Program-made: the position numbers and the translations under genes
Shown here: one piece after another, positions 47,248-55,693 of the stretch
Numbering within the stretch: position 1 is the stretch's first letter
Layout of the letters: each line of letters opens with the position of its first letter
Notes under the pieces: model-generated
Told to the model about the DNA's origin: nothing
Database searches by the model: none
What the model saw: the letters and a program-made list of their open reading frames with translations, nothing else
Source: an uncultured Dokdonella sp.
GTDB lineage: Bacteria > Pseudomonadota > Gammaproteobacteria > Xanthomonadales > Rhodanobacteraceae
Assembly (NCBI GenBank): GCA_934526015.1
Contig: CAKSZY010000003.1
Coordinates: 124,001-188,000 of the forward strand
Length of the DNA stretch: 64,000 bases
Direction: 5' to 3'

Positions 47248-49388
47248 CAGCCGCAGAGCTTCGCGAGCAGCGTGGCCTGCGCGGAATGCGCGGGCTCGTC
47301 GCCGGGCTGCAGATGGGTGTAGCTGCCGTCCGCCTCGAGGATCCAGGCCTGGGTGTTGTCGGCAAGGTAGTTGTCGAGGGCTTCGTCGTGGACGCGGGCG
47401 GCGAGCTCGGGGTCGCGGATCGGGAAGCAGGTTTCGACGCGGCGCAGCAGGTTGCGGTCGAGCCAGTCGGCACTCGAGCAGTAGATCTCCGGTTCGCCGC
47501 CGTTCTCGAACCAGTACACGCGGCTGTGCTCGAGGAAGCGGCCGACGATCGAGCGCACCTGGATGTTGTCGGAGACGCCGTGGATGCCGGGGCGCAGCGT
47601 GCAGGCGCCGCGCACGATGAGGTCGATGCGCACGCCGGCACAGGAGGCCTCGTACAGCGCCGAGATCACCGCCGGTTCGTTGAGCGCGTTGATCTTCGCC
47701 TTGATGCGGGCAGGGCGGCCGGCCCGCGCGAATGCGGTCTCGCGCGCGATCTTCGCCATCAGGCCCTTGTGCAGGGTGAACGGCGAGTGCAGCAACTGCT
47801 TGAGCTTGATGATCGGACCGAGCCCCGACAGCTGCAGGAACAGCAGGTGGGCGTCCTCGCCGATCTCGGCATCGGCGGTCATCAGGCCGAAGTCGGTGTA
47901 GGTGCGCGAGGTCACCTGGTGGTAGTTGCCGGTCGACAGGTGCACGTAGCGGCGCAGGCCGCCCCGCTCGCGGCGCACGATCAGCAGCATCTTGGCGTGC
48001 GTCTTGTAGCCGACCACGCCGTAGACCACCTGCACGCCGGCCTCCTGCAGCCGGTTGGCGAGACGCAGGTTGGCCTCCTCGTCGAAGCGGGCGCGCAGCT
48101 CGACGACGACGGTCACGTCCTTGCCCTGGCGCGCGGCCTCGATCAGCGAGTCGACCAGCGGCGAATCGTTGCCGGCGCGGTACAGGGTCTGCTTGATCGC
48201 CAGCACGTCGGGATCGACGCTGGCCTGCTTGACCAGCTCGGCGACCGCGGAGAACGACTCGAACGGATGGTGCAGGAGGATGTCGCGCTCGCGGATCGCG
48301 TCGAACAGGCTGGCGTCGGCGCCGACCGCGCTCGGTCGCGGGGTGAACGGCGCGTACTTGAGGTCCGGGCGGTCGATCTGGTCGTAGATGGCGATGCTGC
48401 GGCTGACGTTGACCGGCCCCTCGCAGCGGTAGATGTCCTGGTCGGCGAGCTCGAAGTTCTGCTTCAGCATCGTCGTGATCGCCTTCGGGCAGTTCGAGCC
48501 GACCTCCAGGCGCACGGCGCGCGCGTAGCCGCGTCCGCGCAGTTCCTCGCGCAGGGCGAGGGCGAGGTTTTCCACCTCCTCCTCGTCGACCGACAGTTCG
48601 CTGTTGCGGGTCACGCGGAACTGGTAGGAGCCCTTGACCTGCATGCCGGGGAACAGTTCGTCCATGAACTCGTGCAGCACGTCGGCGAGGAAGACGAACT
48701 CGTAGCGGTCTTCGGCGACCTCGGCCGGCAGGCGGATGATGCGCGGCAGCGAGCGCGGCGCGCGCAGCAGGGCCATGTGGCCCTCGCGGCCGAACGCATC
48801 CTTGCCCTTGAGCACGACCGCGAGGGTCAGGCTCTTGTTGAGGATGCGCGGGAACGGATGCGCCGGATCGAGGCCGAGCGGCGACAGCACCGGCAGCGTC
48901 TCGTTGCGGAAATAGCCCTGCAGCCAGCGGCGCTGCTTGACCGTCCATTCCTGCCGGCGCGGGAAGCGGATGCCTTCGCGGGCGAGATCCGGCAGCAGGG
49001 TGTCGTTCCAGAAGTCGTACTGCTTCTTGACCAGGGTCAGGGTGCGTTCGCGGATCCGCGCCAGCACCTCGCCCGGAGCCATGGCGTCGGCGCCGGGCTG
49101 CACGTCGCCGAACGAGAGGTGGTGCTTGAGGATCGCCACGCGCACCTCGAAGAACTCGTCGAGGTTGGTGCACGAGATGCACATGAAGCGCAGGCGTTCC
49201 AGCAACGGATTGCGCGGATCCTCCGCCTGCGCCATCACCCGCATGTTGAACTCGATCTGGGCGAGTTCGCGGTTGAGGTAGAGGGCCGGATCGGTGAAGT
49301 CCGGCAGCACGCGCTCGATCGCCACTCCTGCGGGCGCGGCAACCGGTGCCCCGCTGTCGATGTCGAGGCCAGCAATGCTGGAATTCAT
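47247..49388 (-). CDS. ppk1: Polyphosphate kinase 1
   Basis: 713 residues. Reversibly transfers the ATP gamma-phosphate to polyphosphate. N-terminal domain (LYLNRELAQIEFNMRVMAQA), head domain, and two PLD-like catalytic domains: the autophosphorylated His is in VGYKTHAKMLLIVRRE, with STGNYHQVTSRTYTDFGLMTA and the second His region (VRGACTLRPGIHGVSDNI) following. The ATG at 49388 is two bases after the phoR stop; the frame opens a little further upstream, into phoR, but without family residues. Coupled to phoBR and ppx. Confidence 0.96.
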   Translation of the reverse strand: MNSSIAGLDIDSGAPVAAPAGVAIERVLPDFTDPALYLNRELAQIEFNMRVMAQAEDPRNPLLERLRFMCISCTNLDEFFEVRVAILKHHLSFGDVQPGADAMAPGEVLARIRERTLTLVKKQYDFWNDTLLPDLAREGIRFPRRQEWTVKQRRWLQGYFRNETLPVLSPLGLDPAHPFPRILNKSLTLAVVLKGKDAFGREGHMALLRAPRSLPRIIRLPAEVAEDRYEFVFLADVLHEFMDELFPGMQVKGSYQFRVTRNSELSVDEEEVENLALALREELRGRGYARAVRLEVGSNCPKAITTMLKQNFELADQDIYRCEGPVNVSRSIAIYDQIDRPDLKYAPFTPRPSAVGADASLFDAIRERDILLHHPFESFSAVAELVKQASVDPDVLAIKQTLYRAGNDSPLVDSLIEAARQGKDVTVVVELRARFDEEANLRLANRLQEAGVQVVYGVVGYKTHAKMLLIVRRERGGLRRYVHLSTGNYHQVTSRTYTDFGLMTADAEIGEDAHLLFLQLSGLGPIIKLKQLLHSPFTLHKGLMAKIARETAFARAGRPARIKAKINALNEPAVISALYEASCAGVRIDLIVRGACTLRPGIHGVSDNIQVRSIVGRFLEHSRVYWFENGGEPEIYCSSADWLDRNLLRRVETCFPIRDPELAARVHDEALDNYLADNTQAWILEADGSYTHLQPGDEPAHSAQATLLAKLCG

Positions 49389-49390
49389 GC

Positions 49391-50455
49391 TCAGGCGTCC
49401 TCGCAGACCGGCTCCGGCGGGAGCAGGCGCTCGACGCCGAAGATACACGCAAACGTGCTGCCGACGCCGACTTCGCTCTGCACGTCGAGGTGGGCATCGT
49501 GCAGCTGCAGGACATGCTTGACGATCGACAGGCCGAGGCCGGTGCCGCCGGATTCGCGCGAACGGCTGGTCGACACCCGGTAGAAGCGTTCGGTCAGGCG
49601 CGGCAGGTGGCGGGCCGGGATGCCGTGCCCGCTGTCGCGCACGCTGAGGCGGCCGCCGTCGGGGCCGGTCCGCCAGCCGATCGTGATGTGGCCGCCGACC
49701 GGCGTGTAACGCACCGCATTGCTGACCAGGTTCGAGAACGCGCTGTAGAGATCCTTCGGCGAGCCGAGCAGGTCCTGGCCGTCGTCGTGCTCGAGGGTGA
49801 TCACGTGGCGGCCGCGGCTGAGGCCCTCGGCATCGCGCAGCAGGGTGCGCACCAGCGGACCCATCGCCACCCGCATCTGCGGCAGGTTTTCTCCCGAGTC
49901 GAGCCGGGACAGGGTCAACAGGTCCTCGACGATCTGGGTCATGCGGTGCGACTGCTTGCGCAGTTCGCGCAGGATCGATTCGAACTCGGGAACCTGCTCC
50001 GGCTCGATCAGATCGAGGTAGCCGTGCACGACGGTCAGCGGGGTGCGCAGCTCGTGCGAGACGTTGGCGACGAAGTCGCGGCGCACCTTCTCCACGCGCA
50101 GGACCTGGCTGATGTCGCGGCCGAGCAGCAGGGCGTGATTGTCGGCGTAGGGAATCAGGCGCAGGCTGAGGTGGACGTCGGCATCGCCGGGCGCAGCGAC
50201 ATCGTTGAGCGGTTCGGCTCCATCCGCGGCGAGCCAGGCGGGCAGGCCGGGGATCGCCACGACCTCGTCGGCGCGGCGGCCGAGGTGGTCCGGATAGGCG
50301 AGGCCGAGCAGGCGCCCGGCGGCGGTGTTGAACCAGCGGATGCGCCGTTCCTCGTCGATCGCGACGAGCGCGTCCGGCAATGCCGCGGCGGCGTCACGGA
50401 AGGCACGGACGAGGCCGACGAGGCTGCCGCGCCGGCGGGCGACCCGGGCCTTCAC
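49391..50455 (-). CDS. phoR: Phosphate-regulon sensor kinase PhoR, lacking membrane segments
   Basis: 354 residues. GTG 50455 overlaps the phoB stop (GTGA). PAS domain (residues about 22-115: ALPDALVAIDEERRIRWFN) then a complete histidine kinase: phospho-acceptor His134 in NVSHELRTPLTVVHGYLDL (a PhoR-like H box), N box NAVRYTPVGG, D/F box RDSGHGIP and G2 box SGGTGLGLSIVKHVL. Usual PhoR proteins of 430 or so residues carry two N-terminal transmembrane helices; here none can be read because the frame is closed just before the GTG. It therefore would be a soluble PhoR, anchored or signalled in another way (for instance through PhoU). Listed as a finding. Confidence 0.93.
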   Translation of the reverse strand: MKARVARRRGSLVGLVRAFRDAAAALPDALVAIDEERRIRWFNTAAGRLLGLAYPDHLGRRADEVVAIPGLPAWLAADGAEPLNDVAAPGDADVHLSLRLIPYADNHALLLGRDISQVLRVEKVRRDFVANVSHELRTPLTVVHGYLDLIEPEQVPEFESILRELRKQSHRMTQIVEDLLTLSRLDSGENLPQMRVAMGPLVRTLLRDAEGLSRGRHVITLEHDDGQDLLGSPKDLYSAFSNLVSNAVRYTPVGGHITIGWRTGPDGGRLSVRDSGHGIPARHLPRLTERFYRVSTSRSRESGGTGLGLSIVKHVLQLHDAHLDVQSEVGVGSTFACIFGVERLLPPEPVCEDA

Positions 50456-51141
50456 ACGCTTGCGGAAAAGCGGTAACCGGCGCCGCGCACGGTCTGCACG
50501 AGAGCGTCCTTCTCGTAGGGTTCAAGCGTCATGCGCAGGCGGCGGATATGCACGTCGACGGTGCGCTCCTCGACGTAGACGCCCCCGCCCCAGACATGGT
50601 CGAGCAGCTGGCTGCGCGTGTAGACCCGCTCGGGGTGGGTCATGAAGAAATGCAGCAGGCGGTATTCGGTCGGGCCGATCGGCACGGTCTGCTCGCCGGC
50701 AAAGACGCGGTGGGCGGCGCTGTCGATGCGCAGCCCGGCGATCTCGATGATGCCTTCGGTGTCCTCGCCGTGGGTCCGGCGCAGCACCGCGCGGATGCGC
50801 GCCACCAGCTCGCGCGCCGAAAACGGCTTGACCACGTAATCGTCGACGCCGGCATCGAGGCCGCTGACGCGGTCGCCTTCCTCGCCGCGCGCGGTCAGCA
50901 TGATGATCGGGATGTCGCGGGTGAGCTCGTCCTTGCGCAGGCGGCGGGCAAGGTCGATGCCGGGCATGCCGGGCAGCATCCAGTCGAGCAGGATGAGGTC
51001 GGGGATGCGGTCGCCGATCGCCGTCTGCGCGCTGCGCGCGTCGGAGGCATGGATCGCCTCCATGCCGGCCTTGCGCAAGGCAAACGCGACCATGTCGCGG
51101 ATCGCCGGTTCGTCTTCCACGATCAGGACGTGTTTCTGCAC
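50452..51141 (-). CDS. phoB: Phosphate-regulon response regulator PhoB
   Basis: 229 residues, exactly the common PhoB length, from GTG 51141 (VQKHVLIVEDEPAIRDMVAFAL). CheY-like receiver with acidic pocket EDE, phospho-acceptor Asp in LILLDWMLPGMPG, Thr in MLTARGEE and Lys in VVKPFSARELVARI. OmpR-type winged helix at the C-terminus: IGPTEYRLLHFFMTHPERVYTRSQLLDHVWG, VEERTVDVHIRRLR and VRGAGYRF. Binds Pho boxes under phosphate limitation; a candidate box lies 36 bases upstream. Overlaps phoR. Confidence 0.97.
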   Translation of the reverse strand: MQKHVLIVEDEPAIRDMVAFALRKAGMEAIHASDARSAQTAIGDRIPDLILLDWMLPGMPGIDLARRLRKDELTRDIPIIMLTARGEEGDRVSGLDAGVDDYVVKPFSARELVARIRAVLRRTHGEDTEGIIEIAGLRIDSAAHRVFAGEQTVPIGPTEYRLLHFFMTHPERVYTRSQLLDHVWGGGVYVEERTVDVHIRRLRMTLEPYEKDALVQTVRGAGYRFSASV

Positions 51142-51176
51142 GATATCGCCGGGAATGGCCCCGTCATGGGCGCCTT

Positions 51177-51194
51177 GTGACCATATCATTGCAG
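51177..51194 (-). promoter_or_regulatory. Candidate Pho box upstream of phoB
   Basis: CTGCAATGATATGGTCAC on the minus strand fits the 7-4-7 direct-repeat layout of Pho boxes (CTGTCAT) at about 10 of 14 positions. It overlaps the end of the upstream protease gene and would allow PhoB to regulate phoBR-ppk-ppx. Confidence 0.4.
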
Positions 51195-52937
51195 CGCAGG
51201 ATTGTTACCGCGGGATGACGCATGCAGGCACAGCCGGCGCCCGCAATCGGCCGCCGGTGCGGCGACGTTGCCGCCACTGCCGTCGCGCATGCCGCGCTTG
51301 CGCTGGTCGAGCACCACCGGTGTCATCGACGTGATGCGTGCCTCGACGCGGGCGCGCTGGTAGTAGTCGAGGTCGCCGTCCTTCGCCAGCGCGCTGAGCT
51401 GGTTGAGGGCGTCTTCCGGCCGCCCGTTGAGGAAGGTCACCTCGGCAAAGGCCTCGGCTGCGCGTACCTTGTCGCCACCCAGTTCGCTGGCGCGTCCGAA
51501 TGCCCGTTGCAGCTCCGGATCGTCGGCACGGCGCTGCACGAGCGGGCGCAGCAGTTCCTGCGCGGTGCGCGCCGGATCGGCTCCGCCGGTGGCCAGCAGG
51601 GCGTCCGCGTAGGCCAGGGTGATCGCGCGGTTGCCGGGGAAATCCGCGTTGATGCGGGCATGGCGCGCGAGTGCCGCGGCCTTCTGTCCGGCCTGGTCCT
51701 CGGCGGCGGCAAGGCCGAGCTCGAACACCGACTGGCCGGGATGGGCATCGACGAGGTCGGTGAATGCCGCCACCGCTTCCTTCGATTGGCGCACGCGCAA
51801 CAGGGCGAGCGCATGACCGTAGCGGTTGGCCGGCGTGTCGAAGGCCGGATTGCCGCGCAGGTCGTCGGCGTAGTAGCGCAAGATAGCGTTCGCCGAGTCG
51901 GCATTGAGCACGCGTGCGCGTTCGCGCATCAGTTCGAAGTACACCGGCGTGTCCGCAGTGGCGGCATTCCTGCGCGAGACATGGGTCGCGCTTGCCAGCA
52001 CCGGCACCGACAGCTGCAGCGATGCCGGCTGGCAGGCCAGCGTGCGCGCCGGCTCGAGTTCGCCGATGCGGGCAACGCCGGCGCAACCGGCATCGTCGCT
52101 GAAGGCGTCTCCCGTCGTGCCGCGCGGTGCGCGGCCGAAGCTGGCGGCATGCGCCTTGCCGAGCGCTTCGGCACGCGACTTCGCGTCGGCGATGCGAGTG
52201 ACGTCGACCGGGTGGGTACGCAGGAACTCGGGGATGTCGATGCCGTTCGTGCGCATGATGCGCTGGAACATGGCGAAGGTGTCGGCCATCGCCAGCGGAT
52301 CGTATCCGGCGCGCGCCAGCGTCTGGATGCCGACGCGGTCGGCTTCCATTTCGTCGTAGCGGGTGAAGTTGATCGCGCGCTGCTGGATCAGCGAGAGGCC
52401 GGTCATCAAGACCGCCTCGCTGGCATCGTCGGTGCGCGAGCCGGCCACGGCCAGCGCCCCGAGCATGGCCAGCGCGATCGGCAGCGAGGTCTTCTTCGAA
52501 TCCTCGAAGGCGCGCAGCGTGTGCTGCTGGGTGATGTGGGCGATTTCGTGGCCGATGACCGCGGCGAGTTCGTCCTCGCTGGTCACCGCGGTGATCAGGC
52601 CGACGTTGAAGCCGAGGTAGCCGCCCGGTGCGGCGAAGGCATTGATGTCGTTGCTGCGCACGACGAAGAAGGTGAACGGCTGGCCGGCGCCTTCGCTGTG
52701 GGCGACCAGCCGGTAGCCGAGCGAGTCGAGGTAGTCGCTGACCAGCGGATCGTCGAAGACCAGGTTGTAGGAGCGCAGTTCGCGCAGCATGCTCGCGCCG
52801 TACTCGCGCATCTCGGCCGGCGTCGCGGCGCTGCCGGCGGAGCTGCCGATGTCGGGCAGGCGCGGGGCCTCCTGCGCGCCGGCAAGGCCGGTGAGGGCGC
52901 TGGCGAGGATCAGGGAAAGCAGGCGACGGCCGGACAT
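51186..52937 (-). CDS. bepA: Periplasmic M48 metalloprotease/chaperone, BepA (YfgC) type
   Basis: 583 residues; ATG 52937 with GGAG upstream, signal peptide to about residue 23 (ALTGLAGAQ). The M48 domain (about 50-270) has the zinc site HEIAHITQQH (HExxH), the third ligand in DEMEADRVGI, and HPVDVTRIADAKSRAE at its end. A TPR region follows (GHALALLRVRQSKEAVAAF and later repeats). BepA degrades or helps assemble LptD and BAM-related outer-membrane proteins in E. coli. The protein is about 100 residues longer than E. coli BepA because of an insert near residues 290-330. It reads into phoB 44 bases downstream. Confidence 0.92.
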   Translation of the reverse strand: MSGRRLLSLILASALTGLAGAQEAPRLPDIGSSAGSAATPAEMREYGASMLRELRSYNLVFDDPLVSDYLDSLGYRLVAHSEGAGQPFTFFVVRSNDINAFAAPGGYLGFNVGLITAVTSEDELAAVIGHEIAHITQQHTLRAFEDSKKTSLPIALAMLGALAVAGSRTDDASEAVLMTGLSLIQQRAINFTRYDEMEADRVGIQTLARAGYDPLAMADTFAMFQRIMRTNGIDIPEFLRTHPVDVTRIADAKSRAEALGKAHAASFGRAPRGTTGDAFSDDAGCAGVARIGELEPARTLACQPASLQLSVPVLASATHVSRRNAATADTPVYFELMRERARVLNADSANAILRYYADDLRGNPAFDTPANRYGHALALLRVRQSKEAVAAFTDLVDAHPGQSVFELGLAAAEDQAGQKAAALARHARINADFPGNRAITLAYADALLATGGADPARTAQELLRPLVQRRADDPELQRAFGRASELGGDKVRAAEAFAEVTFLNGRPEDALNQLSALAKDGDLDYYQRARVEARITSMTPVVLDQRKRGMRDGSGGNVAAPAADCGRRLCLHASSRGNNPALQ

Positions 52938-53109
52938 GCAGGGCTCCGCGGGTGCGCACAAAACGGGGCGAGTCTACCCGGCCGAGCCTTAAGCGGGTGT
53001 GAGCTTCCGACTTGCCCGCCGCGCCGGCCGGCCCGCTGCGTGCCGGGCTTGCAAGCGGTCGCAGCGGCCACATTTCGGGACGATGCCCTTCACCGCGGGA
53101 GCGCGATCC

Positions 53110-53376
53110 ATGGCCAAGGTCGAAATGTTCACGACACTGATCTGCCCCTACTGCGTGGCGGCGAAGAACCTGCTGCGCCAGAAGGGCCTCGACTACGAGG
53201 AAATCCGCGTCGACAGCGATCCGGCGCGCCGCGAGGAAATGCTCGCCCGCTCCGGCGGTCGCCGCAGCGTCCCGCAGATCTTCATCAATGGTACCCACGT
53301 CGGCGGCTTCGACGATCTGGTCGCCGCCGACCGCAGCGGCCGCCTCGCCGAACTCGCCGGCAGCGCGCAAAGCTGA
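53110..53376 (+). CDS. grxC: Glutaredoxin (GrxC type)
   Basis: 88 residues from ATG 53110 (MAKVEMFTTLICPYCVAAKN). Dithiol glutaredoxin with the CPYC active site, cis-Pro in RRSVPQIFIN and the GSH-contacting GGFDDLVAADRSGRL. Reduces disulfides and glutathionylated proteins in the cytoplasm. The frame is open further upstream, but family length and the region's non-coding look favour this start. Divergent from the bepA-type gene and convergent with the unknown secreted protein. Confidence 0.95.
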   Translation: MAKVEMFTTLICPYCVAAKNLLRQKGLDYEEIRVDSDPARREEMLARSGGRRSVPQIFINGTHVGGFDDLVAADRSGRLAELAGSAQS

Positions 53377-53490
53377 GCCCGCCGCGGCAGCGGCTGCAGT
53401 GACCGCCCGGGCGGGTGTGCGCGCAACCCGGATGCGCCGGTCACGCCGGCGTCGTCTGCATTCCCCGCTGCCGCCGCTGCGCTTCCCGCC

Positions 53491-54612
53491 TCACTCCGGC
53501 AGCCGGATCAGCTCGGCGGTTTCGCCGTCGGTATTGCGCCCCTGCAGGCGGTCGAGGCCGATGCGGTCGAAACCCGCGGCGACTTCGCCGTCGATCCGCA
53601 ACGTGCACTGGCGCGGGAAGGCGTCGCTGCCGATCTCGATGCGGCAATCCAGTTCCGCGCCGCCGGCCGCGTCGAGCAGGCGGAAACCGTCGGCATCGCT
53701 GGTGCGGGTGGCATCGAGCACGATCACCCGCGCGGCGCGGCGCGCCGTGTCGACCAGCACCCAGCGCCCCTGCCAGGCACTGCCGGGGCGGTCGATCGCG
53801 AATGCCGAACGCGCCAGCTCGAGCGGCTGCAGGTCGATGCCGGGGGCGCCGCCGGCGAAGTCCCGCTCGATCCATGCCTGCGCGCGGGCCGGCGAGGAAA
53901 AATGCAGGTGCAGGACCGGACCCGCATCGGCCACCGGCGTCGCCACGCCGCTGCCGAATGCGGCGGTGTCGCCGCGCATGCGCATGAGCTGCACGTGCGC
54001 CACGCTTCCCCGCAGCACGCCGCTGCCGAAGGCCCACTCGGGGCGCCCGGCGTCGTAGCCGAACAGGGTCACCGCGATGCGCGTCCCCTGGCGTTCGAGG
54101 CTGATGCCGCCGCCGGCGAGCGCCGGTGGCGTGTCGCGGTCGGTCGCCACCGACCACCAGAATCCGCTCTCCGGCGTCGCCGCCGATTGCCCTGCGGCAT
54201 CCAGCCACTGGAAGGCGATCAGGGTTTCGCTGCCGTCGGCGCCGGCAAGGAACAGGCGCACCGCGTAGACGTCGAGCGGAAGGGATTCCCAGCCGGAGGC
54301 GCGGGCGGGATTGGTGCGCAGGTCGAGGGTACTGGCCTGCTTCAGGCAGCGCCCCGGCGACGCGCGCAGATGGATGTCGATGTGGCCGGGAACGACGGTC
54401 GCGCGCTCGACGAACGGCAGGCAACTGTCCGGCCAGGTCGCCTCGATGCGCAGGTCGGGCGGCGCCTGCGGCGCGTGCAGCGAGGTGGCCACCAGGCTGA
54501 GGCGCAGGTCGTTGCCGATGCCGGCCTCGACCGCGGCGGGCGCCATCAGCACCGCCGCCAGGACGACGGCAAATCGCCGCAGGAGCGTCCGCATGCGTGT
54601 TGTGCGCTGCAT
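53491..54612 (-). CDS. Secreted protein of unknown function
   Basis: 373 residues from ATG 54612 (GGAA six bases upstream); ATG 54594 is an alternative. A signal peptide runs RRFAVVLAAVLMAPAAVEAG. The mature part is a series of beta strands with mostly hydrophobic/Asp-Gly alternation (LRLSLVATSLHAPQAPPDLRIEATWPDS, ISLERQGTRIAVTLFGYD) and paired cysteines (DSCLPF, GRCLKQ; later DCRIE and RQCTLR). No family is recognised and no active-site motif is evident. It faces isocitrate dehydrogenase across a short divergent promoter region and ends toward grxC. Confidence 0.75.
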   Translation of the reverse strand: MQRTTRMRTLLRRFAVVLAAVLMAPAAVEAGIGNDLRLSLVATSLHAPQAPPDLRIEATWPDSCLPFVERATVVPGHIDIHLRASPGRCLKQASTLDLRTNPARASGWESLPLDVYAVRLFLAGADGSETLIAFQWLDAAGQSAATPESGFWWSVATDRDTPPALAGGGISLERQGTRIAVTLFGYDAGRPEWAFGSGVLRGSVAHVQLMRMRGDTAAFGSGVATPVADAGPVLHLHFSSPARAQAWIERDFAGGAPGIDLQPLELARSAFAIDRPGSAWQGRWVLVDTARRAARVIVLDATRTSDADGFRLLDAAGGAELDCRIEIGSDAFPRQCTLRIDGEVAAGFDRIGLDRLQGRNTDGETAELIRLPE

Positions 54613-54678
54613 CGTCATTTCCGGATAATGCACGCATTTGTCGCCTGGCGGCAGTCCTTTACGGAGTTGGTTCCACTG

Positions 54679-55689
54679 ATGAGCAAGACGATTGCGGTGA
54701 TTCGGGGTGACGGCATCGGGCCGGAGATCATGGACTCGGTGCTGCGCGTTCTCGACGCCGTCAACGCCGGTCTGGAATACGAGTTCGTCGAGGCCGGCAT
54801 GGCCGCCCAGCAGCAGGTCGGCGAGCTGCTTCCGCAATCGACGGTCGATGCCATCGCCCGCCACACGGTCGCCCTCAAGGGGCCGCTGACCACGCCGATC
54901 GGCGGCGGCTTCAGCTCGCTCAATGTCGAGTTGCGCAAGCGCTTTGACCTCTACGCCAACGTGCGTCCGGCGATCACCTTTCCCGGCACCAAGGCGCGCT
55001 ACGAAGACATCGACATCATCACCGTGCGCGAGAACACCGAAGGCGCCTACGGTTCGGAAGGGCAGACGCTGTCCGCGGATGGCGAGGTCGCGCAGTCGCT
55101 GATCCGCAACACCCGCCACGGTTGCGAACGCATCGTGCGCTACGCCTTCGAGATGGCGCGCAGCCAGGGCCGGCGCAAGGTCACCGCCGTGCACAAGGCG
55201 AACATCATGAAGACGACCTCGGGCCTGTTCCTCAAGGTCGCCCGCGACGTCTCGCGCGAGTACGCCGACATCCCGTTCAACGAGATGATCGTCGACAACA
55301 CCTGCATGCAGCTGGTGATGAACCCGCACCAGTTCGACGTGATCGTCACCACCAACCTGTTCGGCGACATCATCTCCGACCTCTGCGCGGGCCTGGTCGG
55401 CGGCCTCGGCCTGGCGCCCGGCGCGAACATCGGCGCGCAGGCGGCGATCTTCGAGGCCGTGCACGGTTCCGCTCCCGACATCGCCGGCAAGGGTGTGGCC
55501 AATCCGTGCGCGCTGCTGCTCGGCGCCGCGCAGATGCTCGGCCACCTCGGCATGGAGGACCGGGCCCGTCGCGTGCGCGAGGCGATCCGCGCGACCCTCG
55601 CCGCCGGCGACCGCCTGACCCCCGACCTCGGCGGCAGCGGCACCACCACGACTTTCACCGACGCCCTCGTCGAGCGCACCCGCGGCTGA
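54679..55689 (+). CDS. NAD-type isocitrate dehydrogenase
   Basis: 336 residues. Oxidative decarboxylation of isocitrate to 2-oxoglutarate. Beta-decarboxylating dehydrogenase family: IAVIRGDGIGPEIMDSVL at the N-terminus, substrate-binding Arg/Thr block VRENTEGAYGSEG, KANIMKTTSGLFL, metal-binding Asp in VTTNLFGDIISDLCAGL and GSAPDIAGKG, coenzyme loop. The short chain and the residues after EAVHGSAPDIAGK suggest NAD rather than the long NADP monomeric or E. coli-type enzyme, as in Xanthomonadales; coenzyme is inferred. GATAAT at 54624-54629 is a possible -10. Its stop is four bases from the convergent thiD stop. Confidence 0.93.
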   Translation: MSKTIAVIRGDGIGPEIMDSVLRVLDAVNAGLEYEFVEAGMAAQQQVGELLPQSTVDAIARHTVALKGPLTTPIGGGFSSLNVELRKRFDLYANVRPAITFPGTKARYEDIDIITVRENTEGAYGSEGQTLSADGEVAQSLIRNTRHGCERIVRYAFEMARSQGRRKVTAVHKANIMKTTSGLFLKVARDVSREYADIPFNEMIVDNTCMQLVMNPHQFDVIVTTNLFGDIISDLCAGLVGGLGLAPGANIGAQAAIFEAVHGSAPDIAGKGVANPCALLLGAAQMLGHLGMEDRARRVREAIRATLAAGDRLTPDLGGSGTTTTFTDALVERTRG

Positions 55690-55693
55690 GGCC

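Noticed and set aside
47223..49583. 786-residue plus-strand frame opposite ppk
   Set aside because: Antisense shadow; ppk1 with its catalytic His is on the minus strand.
50395..50470. Sequencing frameshift as the cause of the short PhoR
   Set aside because: phoB ends with its normal family C-terminus exactly at the overlap, and no TM-like sequence is present in any frame upstream.
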